DNA of 37,755 bases from Caldilineaceae bacterium (lineage in GTDB: Bacteria; Chloroflexota; Anaerolineae; Caldilineales; Caldilineaceae). Position 1 is the stretch's first letter; each line of letters starts with the position of its first letter. The DNA lies in contig JAJDTL010000009.1 in the NCBI GenBank assembly GCA_022827195.1, forward strand, positions 1 to 37,755. The letters run 5' to 3'. This document shows, piece by piece, positions 16,496-25,094 of this stretch. Both the position numbers and the translations under genes were made by a program. The notes under the pieces were generated by a model. It was not told where the DNA came from. It saw only the letters and a list, made by a program, of their open reading frames with translations, and did no database searches.

Positions 16496-17326
16496 ATGAC
16501 GCAGTCGCGCAGAATGGAAGGAAAGCGTGTTCTCGTAACCGGTTCCGGTACGGGCATCGGGCGTGGGGTCGCGCTCGAATTTGCCAAAGAAGGCGCAGCG
16601 GTCGTGCTTCACTACGCGCACAGCGAAGCGGGCGCGGCGAGTGCGGTGGAAGAGATCCGACAGGGCGGCGGAAAGGCTGCGGTCTTCAAGGCGGATTTGG
16701 CTGAAATCGATCAAGTACAGAGCTTGGCAGAACAGGCCCGCGGCTTCCTGGGCGGGATCGACGTGTTGGTGAACAATGCCGGAATCACGATGAACAAACC
16801 GTTCTTGCAGGTGACGCCGGAACAGTTCGACACGCTCTACAACGTCAACATTCGCGGCATGTTCTTCCTGACACAGGCGGTAGCGCCCGATATGATCGAG
16901 CAGGGCGACGGCGCAGTGGTCAACCTGACTTCGGTCCACGCCTTCGCAGGGATGACAGAGCACACCGTTTACGCCGGCACCAAGGCGGCGATCGTCGGTT
17001 TCACGCGCGTGCTGTCCCTCGAGCTGGCGCAGAAGGGTGTGCGCGTGAACGCGATCGCGCCGGGCTGGATCCTTGTGGAAAACCACCTCAAAGTGCTTGG
17101 AGATTTCGATCAGGAGGCGGCCGCGGGCGAGATTCCGGCCGGTGTACTCGGCGCGCCGTATGATGTCGGCAAGCTGGCGGTCTTTCTGGCCTCGGAGGAA
17201 AACCGGTACATCGTGGGCCAAACGGTGGTGATCGACGGGGGGCAGCTGGCGATCATGCCCAACACCGGTGATTTCCGCGAAACGCGCCAGGAGCAGTGGG
17301 GCCAAGGTTACGTTGCCGGAATCTGA
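16496..17326 (+). CDS. Short-chain dehydrogenase/reductase (classical SDR)
   Basis: A 276-residue NAD(P)-dependent oxidoreductase of the classical SDR family. The cofactor motif TGSGTGIG is at 15-22, NNAG at 93-96, N118, and the catalytic residues S146, Y159 and K163 (VYAGTKAA) are intact. The C-terminal GQTVVIDGGQ is standard for the glucose dehydrogenase/3-oxoacyl reductase-like group. There is no acidic residue pattern that clearly fixes NAD over NADP. AGGAGATGAG precedes ATG 16496. It is the last gene of the long run beginning at 4458 and could oxidise a hydroxyl to the ketone used by the adjacent aminotransferase, or the reverse. Confidence 0.92.
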   Translation: MTQSRRMEGKRVLVTGSGTGIGRGVALEFAKEGAAVVLHYAHSEAGAASAVEEIRQGGGKAAVFKADLAEIDQVQSLAEQARGFLGGIDVLVNNAGITMNKPFLQVTPEQFDTLYNVNIRGMFFLTQAVAPDMIEQGDGAVVNLTSVHAFAGMTEHTVYAGTKAAIVGFTRVLSLELAQKGVRVNAIAPGWILVENHLKVLGDFDQEAAAGEIPAGVLGAPYDVGKLAVFLASEENRYIVGQTVVIDGGQLAIMPNTGDFRETRQEQWGQGYVAGI

Positions 17327-17779
17327 GTTTCCAGGGACTCTGGCTGCTTTCCCGTCGAGTTACGCTGGCCGCGGACCCGCTCCTCTTGCGGCTCGCCGTC
17401 CGCACAAGCCGTATGGTCCAGCCTGAAAGCATACGCCGCATTCGCAGCGATTCCCACGGCTGGTCGACGGTCCTTTCGCTTGCCGGGCAGGCCCGCGTCG
17501 ACAGCCAATCCCAAAGTCTTCTCGGCTGGCCACCTTCTTCATGGTCCGTCTGGCACAAAACTTCGCGAACGACTGCCGGCCAGAGCCAATCCCTGCAATA
17601 CATTTCACCGCGATCCGCGCCAGGCAGTTCTCTTGCGCCTGACTGGCCATGGCCGCGAAATTTCGGGCGCTCCAGGTTAAAGAGTCGTACAGCCTACCAT
17701 TCACGGGTCGAGCGAAGCCAACCATTTCAAACCCCAAGCTCATCCCCACTGAAGACCATGCCAAGTCATTTCTGAAGGG
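17327..17779. other. Intergenic stretch, no supported gene
   Basis: About 450 bases between the dehydrogenase and the next promoter. A minus-strand open frame covers much of it, but it has no recognisable domain and no good binding site, and it would run head-on into the dehydrogenase. I see no T-tailed hairpin after 17326, so the end of the upstream transcript is not marked by a classic terminator. Confidence 0.55.
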
Positions 17780-17808
17780 TTGCGACCTGCTGGGATATAC
17801 GATATTAT
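17780..17808 (+). promoter_or_regulatory. Probable sigma-70-type promoter of the peptide transporter operon
   Basis: TTGCGA at 17780-17785 and TATTAT at 17803-17808 are 17 bp apart. Transcription from about 17815 would give a long leader of roughly 235 bases before the ATG at 18051. Confidence 0.55.
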
Positions 17809-17906
17809 GCCGTCTGCTTGGTGTCTTCCCTGTACAAATCCAGTGTGAAAACTTTCGTCCTGTTTGCTTCGAGGTGGCTCGGCTTTCCTGCACCAAATTG
17901 GAGTGC

Positions 17907-17917
17907 TAAGGAGGTGA
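17907..17917 (+). promoter_or_regulatory. Orphan perfect Shine-Dalgarno sequence in the leader
   Basis: TAAGGAGGTGA is a full complement of the usual 16S rRNA 3' end. No ATG, GTG or TTG lies 4-12 bases downstream, and the annotated gene starts 134 bases later with its own GGAGGAG. The closest ATG, at 17957, opens a frame of about 33 codons that runs past the start at 18051. It mirrors the orphan site at 4372 in the leader of transporter I. Confidence 0.45.
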
Positions 17918-18050
17918 CGAATTAGAAATCCGCTTGATCTTCGTCGCACCACCGGAATGCTTGTGAACGAGAGCTCTTGTTCGTGTCGAAAGCAGAAGCA
18001 ATACGTGTCACCCTCATACCGCCATGAAGTGCAAAGGAACGGAGGAGAAC

Positions 18051-20108
18051 ATGCGTAACCTATCCCATGCTTTCGCATTCTTGATGATCGCCGCCTTGCT
18101 GCTTACGGCCTGCGGGGCAGAGGTCGTAGAGGTAGAGGTCGTCGTGACGCCCACCCCGATTCCAATCGGACGCGAGCTAATCAGGGAAGGCCTGTCCGGA
18201 CCTGAGGTCGTCCTCGACCCGGCCGAATGGCCTACCTCATACGAAGACGCGCCGATGCTCCAGCAGATGGTTGATGAGGGCGACCTTCCCCCTGTCGAGG
18301 AGCGCCTGCCGCTGGAGCCGCTGGTGCTGAGGCCCCTCAATGAAATCGGTCAGTACGGTGGCATAGTTCGCCGTGGTTTCACCGGACCGGGAGACGCTTG
18401 GAACCCGAAACGTTATGGGGCCCATGATCATATCCTCTTCTGGAAGTACGATATGACCGAGGTCATTCCCAACATCGCCAAAGGCTGGGAAAGAAGTGAC
18501 GACGGGACCGAGTGGACGATCTTCTTGCGCGAAGGCATGAGATGGTCCGACGGCGCACCCTTCACCTCTGCTGACTTTGTATTCTGGTTCGATGATATCT
18601 ACAGCAATACAGAGATCATTGCCGTTCCCGGCGTAGACCTGCCGGTCGGCAGCCAGGTCGTGGCTGTAGACGAGACGACGGTCAAGTACATATTGCCGAC
18701 GCCCAACTTCCTCTTCCACCAGGCGCTGGCCGGCTTCTCACTAATCGCCAGCCAGGCCAATTGGGGACATACGGGCATGGGAGGTTTTGCGCCCGCGCAC
18801 TACCTCAAGCAGTACCTTCCCAGCTATACTTCGCAGGAGCAGGTCGACGCCCAGGCTGACGAGGCAGGGTTCGACAACTGGGTCAATCTGCTCAAATCCA
18901 AGATGAGCTGGCAGGGCAATCCTGACCTGCCCGCGGTGACGCCCTGGACGACGTCGATCGCGATCAACAATCCGAGTTGGGTGCTGGAGCGAAATCCCTA
19001 CTACTGGGAAGTGGACACCGCCGGCAACCAACTCCCCTACCACGACTATATCGTGTTGGAGGTGGCGGAGTCAGTCGACGTGATTAACCTGCGCGCCGTC
19101 GCCGGAGAATACGATTTCCAGGCCCGGCACCTCGACATCGTCAATCTCCCCCTCTTCCTCGAAAACCAGGAGCGGGGCGGCTACAACGTCTTTCTCGACC
19201 CGACCGAGAGAGGCACGCAGGCCGGCCTCATCTTCAACATGAGCTATGACGGCGACCCGGAGATCGTCAAGTGGATCAACTCGCTGGAATTCCGCCGCGC
19301 CATATCTCTGGGGATAGACCGTGAGCAGATCAACGAGGCCTTTTTCCTCGGTCTGGCCGAGGGGGGCAACGTTCTGCCGGTCGAGACCAATCCCTTCTCA
19401 CCGGGCGCGGACGAGAATGGTGTCCTCTACCGCATGTACTGGCACACCTACGATCCCGATACAGCCAATCAGATGTTGGATGATCTGGGCTTGACAGAGA
19501 AGGATGCCGACGGCAACCGCCTGCGGACCGATAACGGCGAGCCGCTGATTTTCGAGGTGCTGGCCGCGTCCGAAGCCTTCCTCCCCTTCCCTCAGATCAG
19601 CGAAATGATCAACGACCAGTGGAAGGAGATCGGCATTCAGCTCGACATCAGGGCGGTGGAACGCAGCCAGGGTGAGACGATGACGGCCGCCAACCAGCAC
19701 CAAATCTGGATGTGGGAAGTCGGGGACAACATCGTCAGTCTGGCCTCAACAGCCTTCCCCAATGGGGCCGGCGGCTATGCGTCCGGGCCTTTGTACGGTG
19801 AGTGGTTTGACTCGCGCGGGGCATCCGGCCTGGAGCCGCCGCCTGAGATGCGCCGGGTGATGGAGATGTGGTACGAGCTCGGCGGATTCCAAACCGACGA
19901 GGAGGTCGTTGCGCAGGTTAAGGAGATGTGGAAGATTATCGCCGACCAGACGTGGACCATCGGCACGGTTGGCGCCGGCCCGGTCATCTTCGGCACCCGC
20001 GTCGTCAACAAGAGGATGGGGAATGTTGCGCCCAGGCAGATTGTCAACACTGCCGGCATGACCCCGGGCCTCATCCGCTCAGAACAGTTCTACTACAAGG
20101 ACGAGTAG
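18051..20108 (+). CDS. Peptide/opine-type ABC transporter, substrate-binding lipoprotein (SBP family 5)
   Basis: A 685-residue family-5 solute-binding protein, the receptor type of dipeptide, oligopeptide and nickel importers, here at the long end of the family. The lipoprotein signal has hydrophobic residues 8-20 and lipobox LLTAC with Cys21, followed by a Val/Glu-rich, then Thr/Pro tail (VVVTPTPIPIG). The family signature region lies at about 140-180 (GWERSDDGTEWTIFLREGMR, then WSDGAPFTSADFVFW). Long inserts such as that around 245-300 are common in the large members. ATG 18051 follows GGAGGAG at 18041-18047; ATG 18024 would put a hydrophilic stretch before the signal. Binding-protein families of this length often bind oligosaccharides rather than peptides, so the ligand type is open. 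Confidence 0.93.
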   Translation: MRNLSHAFAFLMIAALLLTACGAEVVEVEVVVTPTPIPIGRELIREGLSGPEVVLDPAEWPTSYEDAPMLQQMVDEGDLPPVEERLPLEPLVLRPLNEIGQYGGIVRRGFTGPGDAWNPKRYGAHDHILFWKYDMTEVIPNIAKGWERSDDGTEWTIFLREGMRWSDGAPFTSADFVFWFDDIYSNTEIIAVPGVDLPVGSQVVAVDETTVKYILPTPNFLFHQALAGFSLIASQANWGHTGMGGFAPAHYLKQYLPSYTSQEQVDAQADEAGFDNWVNLLKSKMSWQGNPDLPAVTPWTTSIAINNPSWVLERNPYYWEVDTAGNQLPYHDYIVLEVAESVDVINLRAVAGEYDFQARHLDIVNLPLFLENQERGGYNVFLDPTERGTQAGLIFNMSYDGDPEIVKWINSLEFRRAISLGIDREQINEAFFLGLAEGGNVLPVETNPFSPGADENGVLYRMYWHTYDPDTANQMLDDLGLTEKDADGNRLRTDNGEPLIFEVLAASEAFLPFPQISEMINDQWKEIGIQLDIRAVERSQGETMTAANQHQIWMWEVGDNIVSLASTAFPNGAGGYASGPLYGEWFDSRGASGLEPPPEMRRVMEMWYELGGFQTDEEVVAQVKEMWKIIADQTWTIGTVGAGPVIFGTRVVNKRMGNVAPRQIVNTAGMTPGLIRSEQFYYKDE

Positions 20109-20273
20109 CGTTTCTGCCCGGCGATTTCGTCGCGAACCGGGCGGCGCAACCGGCTTAAGGCGGGGCGTATCCACAACCCGGGAATGCATCAGCGGAGAGC
20201 GCCCGGCGCCCCATGCGTTCCGTCTGAAACCGGTGCAGTCTCTCAGACATCGTTAGGATGTGACCCCAATGGC

Positions 20274-20302
20274 GGGAGAGCGGGCTTCTTGCCCGCTCTC
20301 CC
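20274..20302 (+). terminator. Perfect 12-bp hairpin after the peptide-type binding protein
   Basis: GGGAGAGCGGGC at 20274-20285 and GCCCGCTCTCCC at 20291-20302 form a perfect 12-bp GC-rich stem with a TTCTT loop. It lies 166 bases after the stop. No T-run follows, so termination would have to be partial or factor-dependent; mRNA stabilisation is an alternative. Confidence 0.65.
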
Positions 20303-20655
20303 CGATAGCAGCCTGTTTGACAAGACCCGACATCGAAACTGAATTCCCTCTGGTTGCGAACCGGCAGGCGGAATGCTAACATTTGCGGCAGCCAGCGCGA
20401 CCATGGCGAAGACCGAAAGCAGGGTCACCGCCGCCTTTCCTCAGCAAGGTCAAAGCGTTCATCGTGGTTGATCCGAGTATACCCTTCCTCCAGACCGCGG
20501 CCACCCTCGCTCGCGGTTGCGAATCGCCAGAGCGCTGGTCCCTCCAGCTTCTCTGCAGCGTGCCCCCCTCCTTGAAGCACAGACCGAGCCTGGCGCCGAG
20601 AATGCCTGAACTCTCCGTGCCGGCACGCGGCCCGCGACCGGCGAGAGGGTAACCG
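20303..20655. other. Intergenic stretch between binding protein and permeases
   Basis: About 350 bases with no gene I can support. A perfect TTGACA at 20317-20322 follows the hairpin, but the best -10 candidates at 16-17 bp match only three of six positions, so I do not call a promoter. Short frames on both strands have shadow-like composition. The whole gap from 20108 to 20656 is unusually wide for a transporter operon. Confidence 0.5.
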
Positions 20656-21648
20656 ATGTTAGCCTACCTGGCACAGCGATTCCTGCTCGCGATTCTGACC
20701 GTGTGGGCGGTCAGCGTGCTTTCCTTCTTTATCATCCAATTGCCGGCAGGCGACTACGTTGACGCCTATATCGCATTGCAGCGTGAGACGGGCACGCTCG
20801 TCTCCACACAAGAGGCCGAGAATCTGCGCTTGCAGTACGGCCTCGACCAGCCCGTATACGTGCAATACGCCAAGTGGGTGGCGTTGATTCTGCAGGGCAA
20901 CTTTGGCATGTCGATGGAGTGGCGCCGTCCCGTGCTGGAGGTGATCGGCGACCGGCTGGCACTCACAATCGTCGTTTCGGTCGTTGCCCTCCTGTTCACC
21001 TGGGCGGTGGCGCTGCCAATCGGTATCTATTCGGCCGTACGCCAGTATTCCATTGGTGACTACCTCTTCACCTTTGTGGGGTTCTTTGGCTTGGCAACGC
21101 CCAGTTTCCTGCTCGCGCTGGTGATCCTCTACCTGGCCTTCTCGCTGTTCGGCGCGAACGTTGGGGGACTGTTCTCTTCAGAGTTCAAGCTGGCGCCCTG
21201 GAGCATGGCCAAAGTTTGGGACCTGGCCAAGCACTTGCCGGTTCCGGCTCTCATATTGGCGTTGTCGGCGACAGCCCAGCTGATCCGCGTCATGCGCGCC
21301 AATCTCCTCGACGAGGTGCGCAAGCCCTATGTCGTCACCGCGCGGGCCAGGGGACTTCCGGAGCGCAGAGTCATACTGAAATATCCGGTGCGCGTGGCGC
21401 TCAATCCCTTCGCCAGCACACTCGGCTACCTTTTTCCCCACATCGTCTCCGGCAGCATCATCGTTTCGGTCGTGCTCAGCCTGCCGACGATGGGACCGGT
21501 CCTGCTGCGCTCATTGCAGTCTCAGGATATGTTTCTGGCAGGAACGATTGTCTTGCTCATCGGCGTGATGACCGTCATCGGCACGTTTATTTCAGACATG
21601 GTGTTGCTGTTGATCGATCCGCGCATTCGGTTGGAGGGTGGGCGATGA
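20656..21648 (+). CDS. Peptide-type ABC transporter permease (DppB-like)
   Basis: A 330-residue inner-membrane permease of the DppB/OppB class. Typical features are the N-terminal MLAYLAQRFLLAILTVW helix, the GLDQPVYVQYAKWV segment at 62-75 and the cytoplasmic coupling loop at 215-249 (LLDEVRKPYVVTARARGL then RVILKYPVRVAL). Six helices are predicted. GAGAGGG lies about ten bases before ATG 20656. It overlaps the next gene by four bases (ATGA), so the two permeases are translationally coupled. Confidence 0.93.
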   Translation: MLAYLAQRFLLAILTVWAVSVLSFFIIQLPAGDYVDAYIALQRETGTLVSTQEAENLRLQYGLDQPVYVQYAKWVALILQGNFGMSMEWRRPVLEVIGDRLALTIVVSVVALLFTWAVALPIGIYSAVRQYSIGDYLFTFVGFFGLATPSFLLALVILYLAFSLFGANVGGLFSSEFKLAPWSMAKVWDLAKHLPVPALILALSATAQLIRVMRANLLDEVRKPYVVTARARGLPERRVILKYPVRVALNPFASTLGYLFPHIVSGSIIVSVVLSLPTMGPVLLRSLQSQDMFLAGTIVLLIGVMTVIGTFISDMVLLLIDPRIRLEGGR

Positions 21649-22781
21649 CGGAACGGATTCTGCCGGTAGAGGCCGCTATCGCGCCGGAAGAGGGCGACCG
21701 CATTTTTGTTGCCAGCCAGTGGCAGTTGATGTGGTGGCGTTTCCGCAAGCACCGCCTGGCGATGATCGGCGCCGTCGCCATCATCTTCTTTTACCTGTTG
21801 GTGATCGGCGCCGACTTTGTATCCTACTCGGACCCGGAGGTGACCGAGGCAAATTTTTCGCAGATGCCGCCGCAGCCGATCCGATTGTTCGATGGAAGAG
21901 CGTTCAGACCCCACGTCCTCGCTGTGAAAGGGGCGCGCGACCCCAATACATTTAAGCGTGTCTTCCAGACCGACCCAAACCAGAAGATTCCACTGCGCTT
22001 CTTCGCCCGCGGATACAAGTACGAGTTCCTGGGGTTCATTCCCACCGACCGTCACCTGATCGGGGTTGCAGAGGGCCGGGCTGAAGATACGATTTTCATT
22101 CTTGGCACCGATACGCTGGGGCGCGATCTGTGGTCAAGATTGATGGCGGGAACCAGGGTTTCGCTGACCATTGGCCTGGTTAGCGTTGCCCTCAGCCTCT
22201 TCTTGGGCGTGCTTTTCGGTGGGCTTTCGGGACTGTACGGAGGCGCGGTTGATACGACAATCCAACGGCTGATCGAAATCCTGCGTTCCATCCCAACGAT
22301 TCCACTTTGGATGGGGCTTGCGGCCGGTCTGCCGAGAAACTGGACGGTCTTGCAGGTCTACTTTGCCATCACCATCATTATTTCGCTCATCGGTTGGACC
22401 GAACTGGCCCGTGTCGTGCGCGGACGCTTCCTGGCCCTGCGCGAAGAGGACTTCGTCATGGCCGCGGAGCTGGCGGGCTGTAGCCAGTGGCGCATCATTT
22501 TCCGACACCTGGTCCCATCATTTATGAGTCACATTATCGCCGCCACAACGCTGGCATTGCCGGTGATGATCATTAGCGAGACCTCATTGAGTTTTCTGGG
22601 CCTCGGCATCCGCCCACCCGCTATCAGCTGGGGCGTCCTGCTGCAGGACGCGCAGAGCCTGCAAAGTGTCGCACTGTCCCCTTGGCTGTTGATACCCGCG
22701 ATTCCCGTCATTGCGGTTATTCTGGCCTTCAACTTCGTTGGCGATGGTCTGCGAGATGCCGCCGATCCATACGGCGTGTAA
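21645..22781 (+). CDS. Peptide-type ABC transporter permease (DppC-like) with enlarged loop
   Basis: A 378-residue DppC/OppC-class permease, longer than the usual 280-310. Helix 1 spans about 38-58; then an insert of about 90 residues (60-150, rich in charged residues and Phe) separates it from LGTDTLGRDLWSRL (153-166), the family's standard entry to the core domain. The coupling loop is at about 259-291 (FLALREEDFVMAAELAGCS then LVP). The insert would face outside and could touch the binding protein. GGAGGGTGGG precedes ATG 21645, which overlaps the stop of the previous gene. Confidence 0.93.
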   Translation: MTERILPVEAAIAPEEGDRIFVASQWQLMWWRFRKHRLAMIGAVAIIFFYLLVIGADFVSYSDPEVTEANFSQMPPQPIRLFDGRAFRPHVLAVKGARDPNTFKRVFQTDPNQKIPLRFFARGYKYEFLGFIPTDRHLIGVAEGRAEDTIFILGTDTLGRDLWSRLMAGTRVSLTIGLVSVALSLFLGVLFGGLSGLYGGAVDTTIQRLIEILRSIPTIPLWMGLAAGLPRNWTVLQVYFAITIIISLIGWTELARVVRGRFLALREEDFVMAAELAGCSQWRIIFRHLVPSFMSHIIAATTLALPVMIISETSLSFLGLGIRPPAISWGVLLQDAQSLQSVALSPWLLIPAIPVIAVILAFNFVGDGLRDAADPYGV

Positions 22782-22790
22782 AGGTCTGGC

Positions 22791-23810
22791 ATGGAAAACC
22801 AAAAGCCTCTCATTCTGTCAGTTCGCAATCTTAAAACCTACTTTTTTATGGATGAGGGCACCGTTAAGGCCGTCGAAGATGCCAGCTTCGATGTCGAACC
22901 CGGCAAGACGCTGGGCATTGTAGGGGAAAGCGGTTGCGGCAAAAGTGTGACAGTGCGTTCTATCCTGCGCATCGTCGAACGGCCAGGTCGTATCGTCGCC
23001 GGCCAGGTCCTCCTCTATCGAAATGGCCCCGACGGCCGGTCCGACCACGTCGATTTGACCCAGTTGGAGCCCAATGGCTCCGAAATGCTCGCAATCAGGG
23101 GCGATGAAGTCGCCCTCATCTTCCAGGAGCCGATGACCTCTCTCAGCCCCGTGCATACGATCGGCAATCAACTCATCGAAGCCATCCTGCTTCACAAACA
23201 GATGACCCGGCGCGAAGCGCGTGAATTCGCCGCCGACTTGCTTCACCAGGTCGGCATCCCGCGGCCTGCCGGCCGGCTGGAAGAATACTCGTTCCAGCTG
23301 AGCGGCGGCCTTCGCCAGCGGGCCATGATCGCAATCGCCCTCTCCTGTGACCCGCGGCTCCTCATTGCCGACGAGCCTACCACCGCCCTTGACGTGACCA
23401 CCCAAGGGCAGATTCTGGACCTGCTGCGTTCTTTGCAGGAGGAGCGGGGCATGGCAATCATCCTCATCACCCACAATCTTGGCGTGATTGCCGAAATGGC
23501 TGACGACGTGGTTGTCATGTATCTGGGCCACACAGTCGAAAAAGGGCCCGTGGATGACATCTTTCATGCGCCGAAACACCCTTATACGCAGTCGCTCCTG
23601 CAATCGATCCCAAGCATACAGTCCAGGCCCCGCGTGAATCTGCCGACAATCACAGGTTCGGTTCCCCATCCTTACAACCGTCCATCCGGGTGTTCCTTCC
23701 ACCCGCGCTGTACACAGAACATCGATGGAGTGTGCGAGGCGCACGTGCCCAGCCTGTTGCCGGTAGGCGAGCGACAAGAGGTCAGCTGCTTTCTCTATGA
23801 GCACGAATGA
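22791..23810 (+). CDS. Peptide-type ABC transporter ATPase (DppD-like)
   Basis: A 339-residue ATP-binding subunit. Walker A is GESGCGKS at 45-52, Q-loop Gln112, signature LSGGLRQR at 170-177 (Leu replaces the more usual Met or Gln), Walker B LLIADE at 190-195 and switch His228. The C-terminal oligopeptide-transporter extension has four cysteines (C301, C307, C315, C333), the arrangement seen in family members with an iron-sulfur site. It starts nine bases after the permease with a weak binding site and overlaps the second ATPase by 14 bases. Confidence 0.95.
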   Translation: MENQKPLILSVRNLKTYFFMDEGTVKAVEDASFDVEPGKTLGIVGESGCGKSVTVRSILRIVERPGRIVAGQVLLYRNGPDGRSDHVDLTQLEPNGSEMLAIRGDEVALIFQEPMTSLSPVHTIGNQLIEAILLHKQMTRREAREFAADLLHQVGIPRPAGRLEEYSFQLSGGLRQRAMIAIALSCDPRLLIADEPTTALDVTTQGQILDLLRSLQEERGMAIILITHNLGVIAEMADDVVVMYLGHTVEKGPVDDIFHAPKHPYTQSLLQSIPSIQSRPRVNLPTITGSVPHPYNRPSGCSFHPRCTQNIDGVCEAHVPSLLPVGERQEVSCFLYEHE

Positions 23811-24888
23811 CGTAGTTTCCGCGGCGGCCCCCGGCGACGGACGGCCCCTGTTGCAGGTGAAAAACCTGCGCAAGATCTTTCCCATCCGAAAGGGCCTGCT
23901 GCGGCGCAATGTCGGGCAGGTCCGCGCCGTCGACGGCGTCTCCTTTAACGTTCAAGAGGGGGAGGCGTTGAGCCTGGTGGGGGAAAGCGGGTGCGGCAAA
24001 ACGACAACCGCGCGCTGCGTACTGAGAGCGATCAAGCCGACCTCCGGGGAAATCCTGTTTCGCACGGACGAAGACACCATCATCGACGTCTCCAGCCTCT
24101 CCAAGCGTGAACTGCGGCCTTTGCGTAGCCAGATGCAGATGATCTTCCAGGATCCGGTCTCGTCACTGAATCCGCGAATGACCCTGTTTGACATTATCGG
24201 CGAACCACTGCTCGTAAACGGGATGCGTGAACGCCAGCAACGGATAGAGCGGGTCGAAGAGTTGCTCGGCCTGGTTGGATTGCCGCCCGAGTACCTGCAG
24301 CGGTTTCCCCACGCTTTCAGCGGCGGACAGCGCCAAAGAATCGGCATCGCACGCGCACTCGCCTTGAACCCGCGACTCGTCGTCGCCGACGAGCCCGTGT
24401 CAGCGCTGGATGTATCGGTGCAGGCCCAGATTTTGAACCTGATGCTTGAGTTGCAGGAACAGTTCGGGCTCACCTATCTCTTTGTTGCCCACGACCTGAG
24501 CGTTGTGAAGCACTTCAGCCACCGTGTTGCCGTGATGTACGTCGGCCAGATCGTGGAAATGGCGCCCTCAGAGAATCTATTCAACGCCCCTCAGCACCCT
24601 TATACCGAAGCGTTGCTCTCGGCCGTGCCCAAGCCGGACCCCCGCCTTCGCAGCCAGCGTGTCATTCTGCAAGGTGACGTGGCAGACCCGGCCAATCCGC
24701 CAAGCGGCTGCTACTTCCATCCCCGCTGTCGTTACGCTGTCGACGTCTGTCGCAGCGAGACGCCCACATTGGAGGAGACGGAGAGCGGCCACTTTGTCAG
24801 TTGTCATCGAGCGAGCGAACTGGTTCTGGAAGGGGTCTCGGGCAGTGCCGAAGATGAGAGCCGGTCGACTCATAGCGCTTCCGCGTAA
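23797..24888 (+). CDS. Peptide-type ABC transporter ATPase (DppF-like)
   Basis: A 363-residue second ATPase, partner of the previous one. Walker A is GESGCGKT at 62-69, Q-loop Gln118, signature FSGGQRQR at 174-181, Walker B LVVADE at 194-199 and His232. The C-terminal extension again carries four cysteines (C305, C311, C318, C336), then an acidic Ser-rich tail of about 25 residues. ATG 23797 lies 14 bases inside the end of the DppD-like gene, so translation is coupled. It completes the only transporter in the window that has its own ATPases, and it ends this operon. Confidence 0.95.
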   Translation: MSTNDVVSAAAPGDGRPLLQVKNLRKIFPIRKGLLRRNVGQVRAVDGVSFNVQEGEALSLVGESGCGKTTTARCVLRAIKPTSGEILFRTDEDTIIDVSSLSKRELRPLRSQMQMIFQDPVSSLNPRMTLFDIIGEPLLVNGMRERQQRIERVEELLGLVGLPPEYLQRFPHAFSGGQRQRIGIARALALNPRLVVADEPVSALDVSVQAQILNLMLELQEQFGLTYLFVAHDLSVVKHFSHRVAVMYVGQIVEMAPSENLFNAPQHPYTEALLSAVPKPDPRLRSQRVILQGDVADPANPPSGCYFHPRCRYAVDVCRSETPTLEETESGHFVSCHRASELVLEGVSGSAEDESRSTHSASA

Positions 24889-25047
24889 GTCTTGAGCCAG
24901 ACTTCAACCGCGGCAACTGTTCTTTTAGCCAGTGCGCCGGCCATCACTGCCGTGTGGCCCCGCGAGCGACGAGACCTGGATCTCACTCATTCTTTCCGCC
25001 GACAGGCCGGCCTAGCCAATCCCAATCCCCACTACGTCCCTCAAGTG

Positions 25048-25056
25048 TGATACAAT
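25048..25056 (+). promoter_or_regulatory. Putative extended -10 promoter before the aldolase gene
   Basis: TGATACAAT at 25048-25056 is a TGn-extended -10 element with a five-of-six TACAAT box. No clear -35 box lies 16-18 bp upstream, as is allowed for extended -10 promoters. The start would be near 25063, about 32 bases before the ATG. The gap from 24888 contains nothing else I can name. Confidence 0.45.
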
Positions 25057-25094
25057 CCGTACATCCCATCCGTCCGATAAGAGAGAGGTAGTCC

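Noticed and set aside
17360..17896. Minus-strand frame in the gap before the peptide transporter, considered as a transposase remnant
   Set aside because: I cannot match it to any transposase motif, no inverted repeats or target duplications flank it, and it lacks a binding site.
17957..18058. Short leader-peptide frame of about 33 codons after the orphan Shine-Dalgarno sequence
   Set aside because: The ATG is about 40 bases from that site, too far for use, and the peptide shows no run of a regulatory amino acid.
20317..20345. Promoter with perfect TTGACA after the hairpin at 20274
   Set aside because: No -10 box better than three of six at 16-18 bp spacing, so too weak to call.
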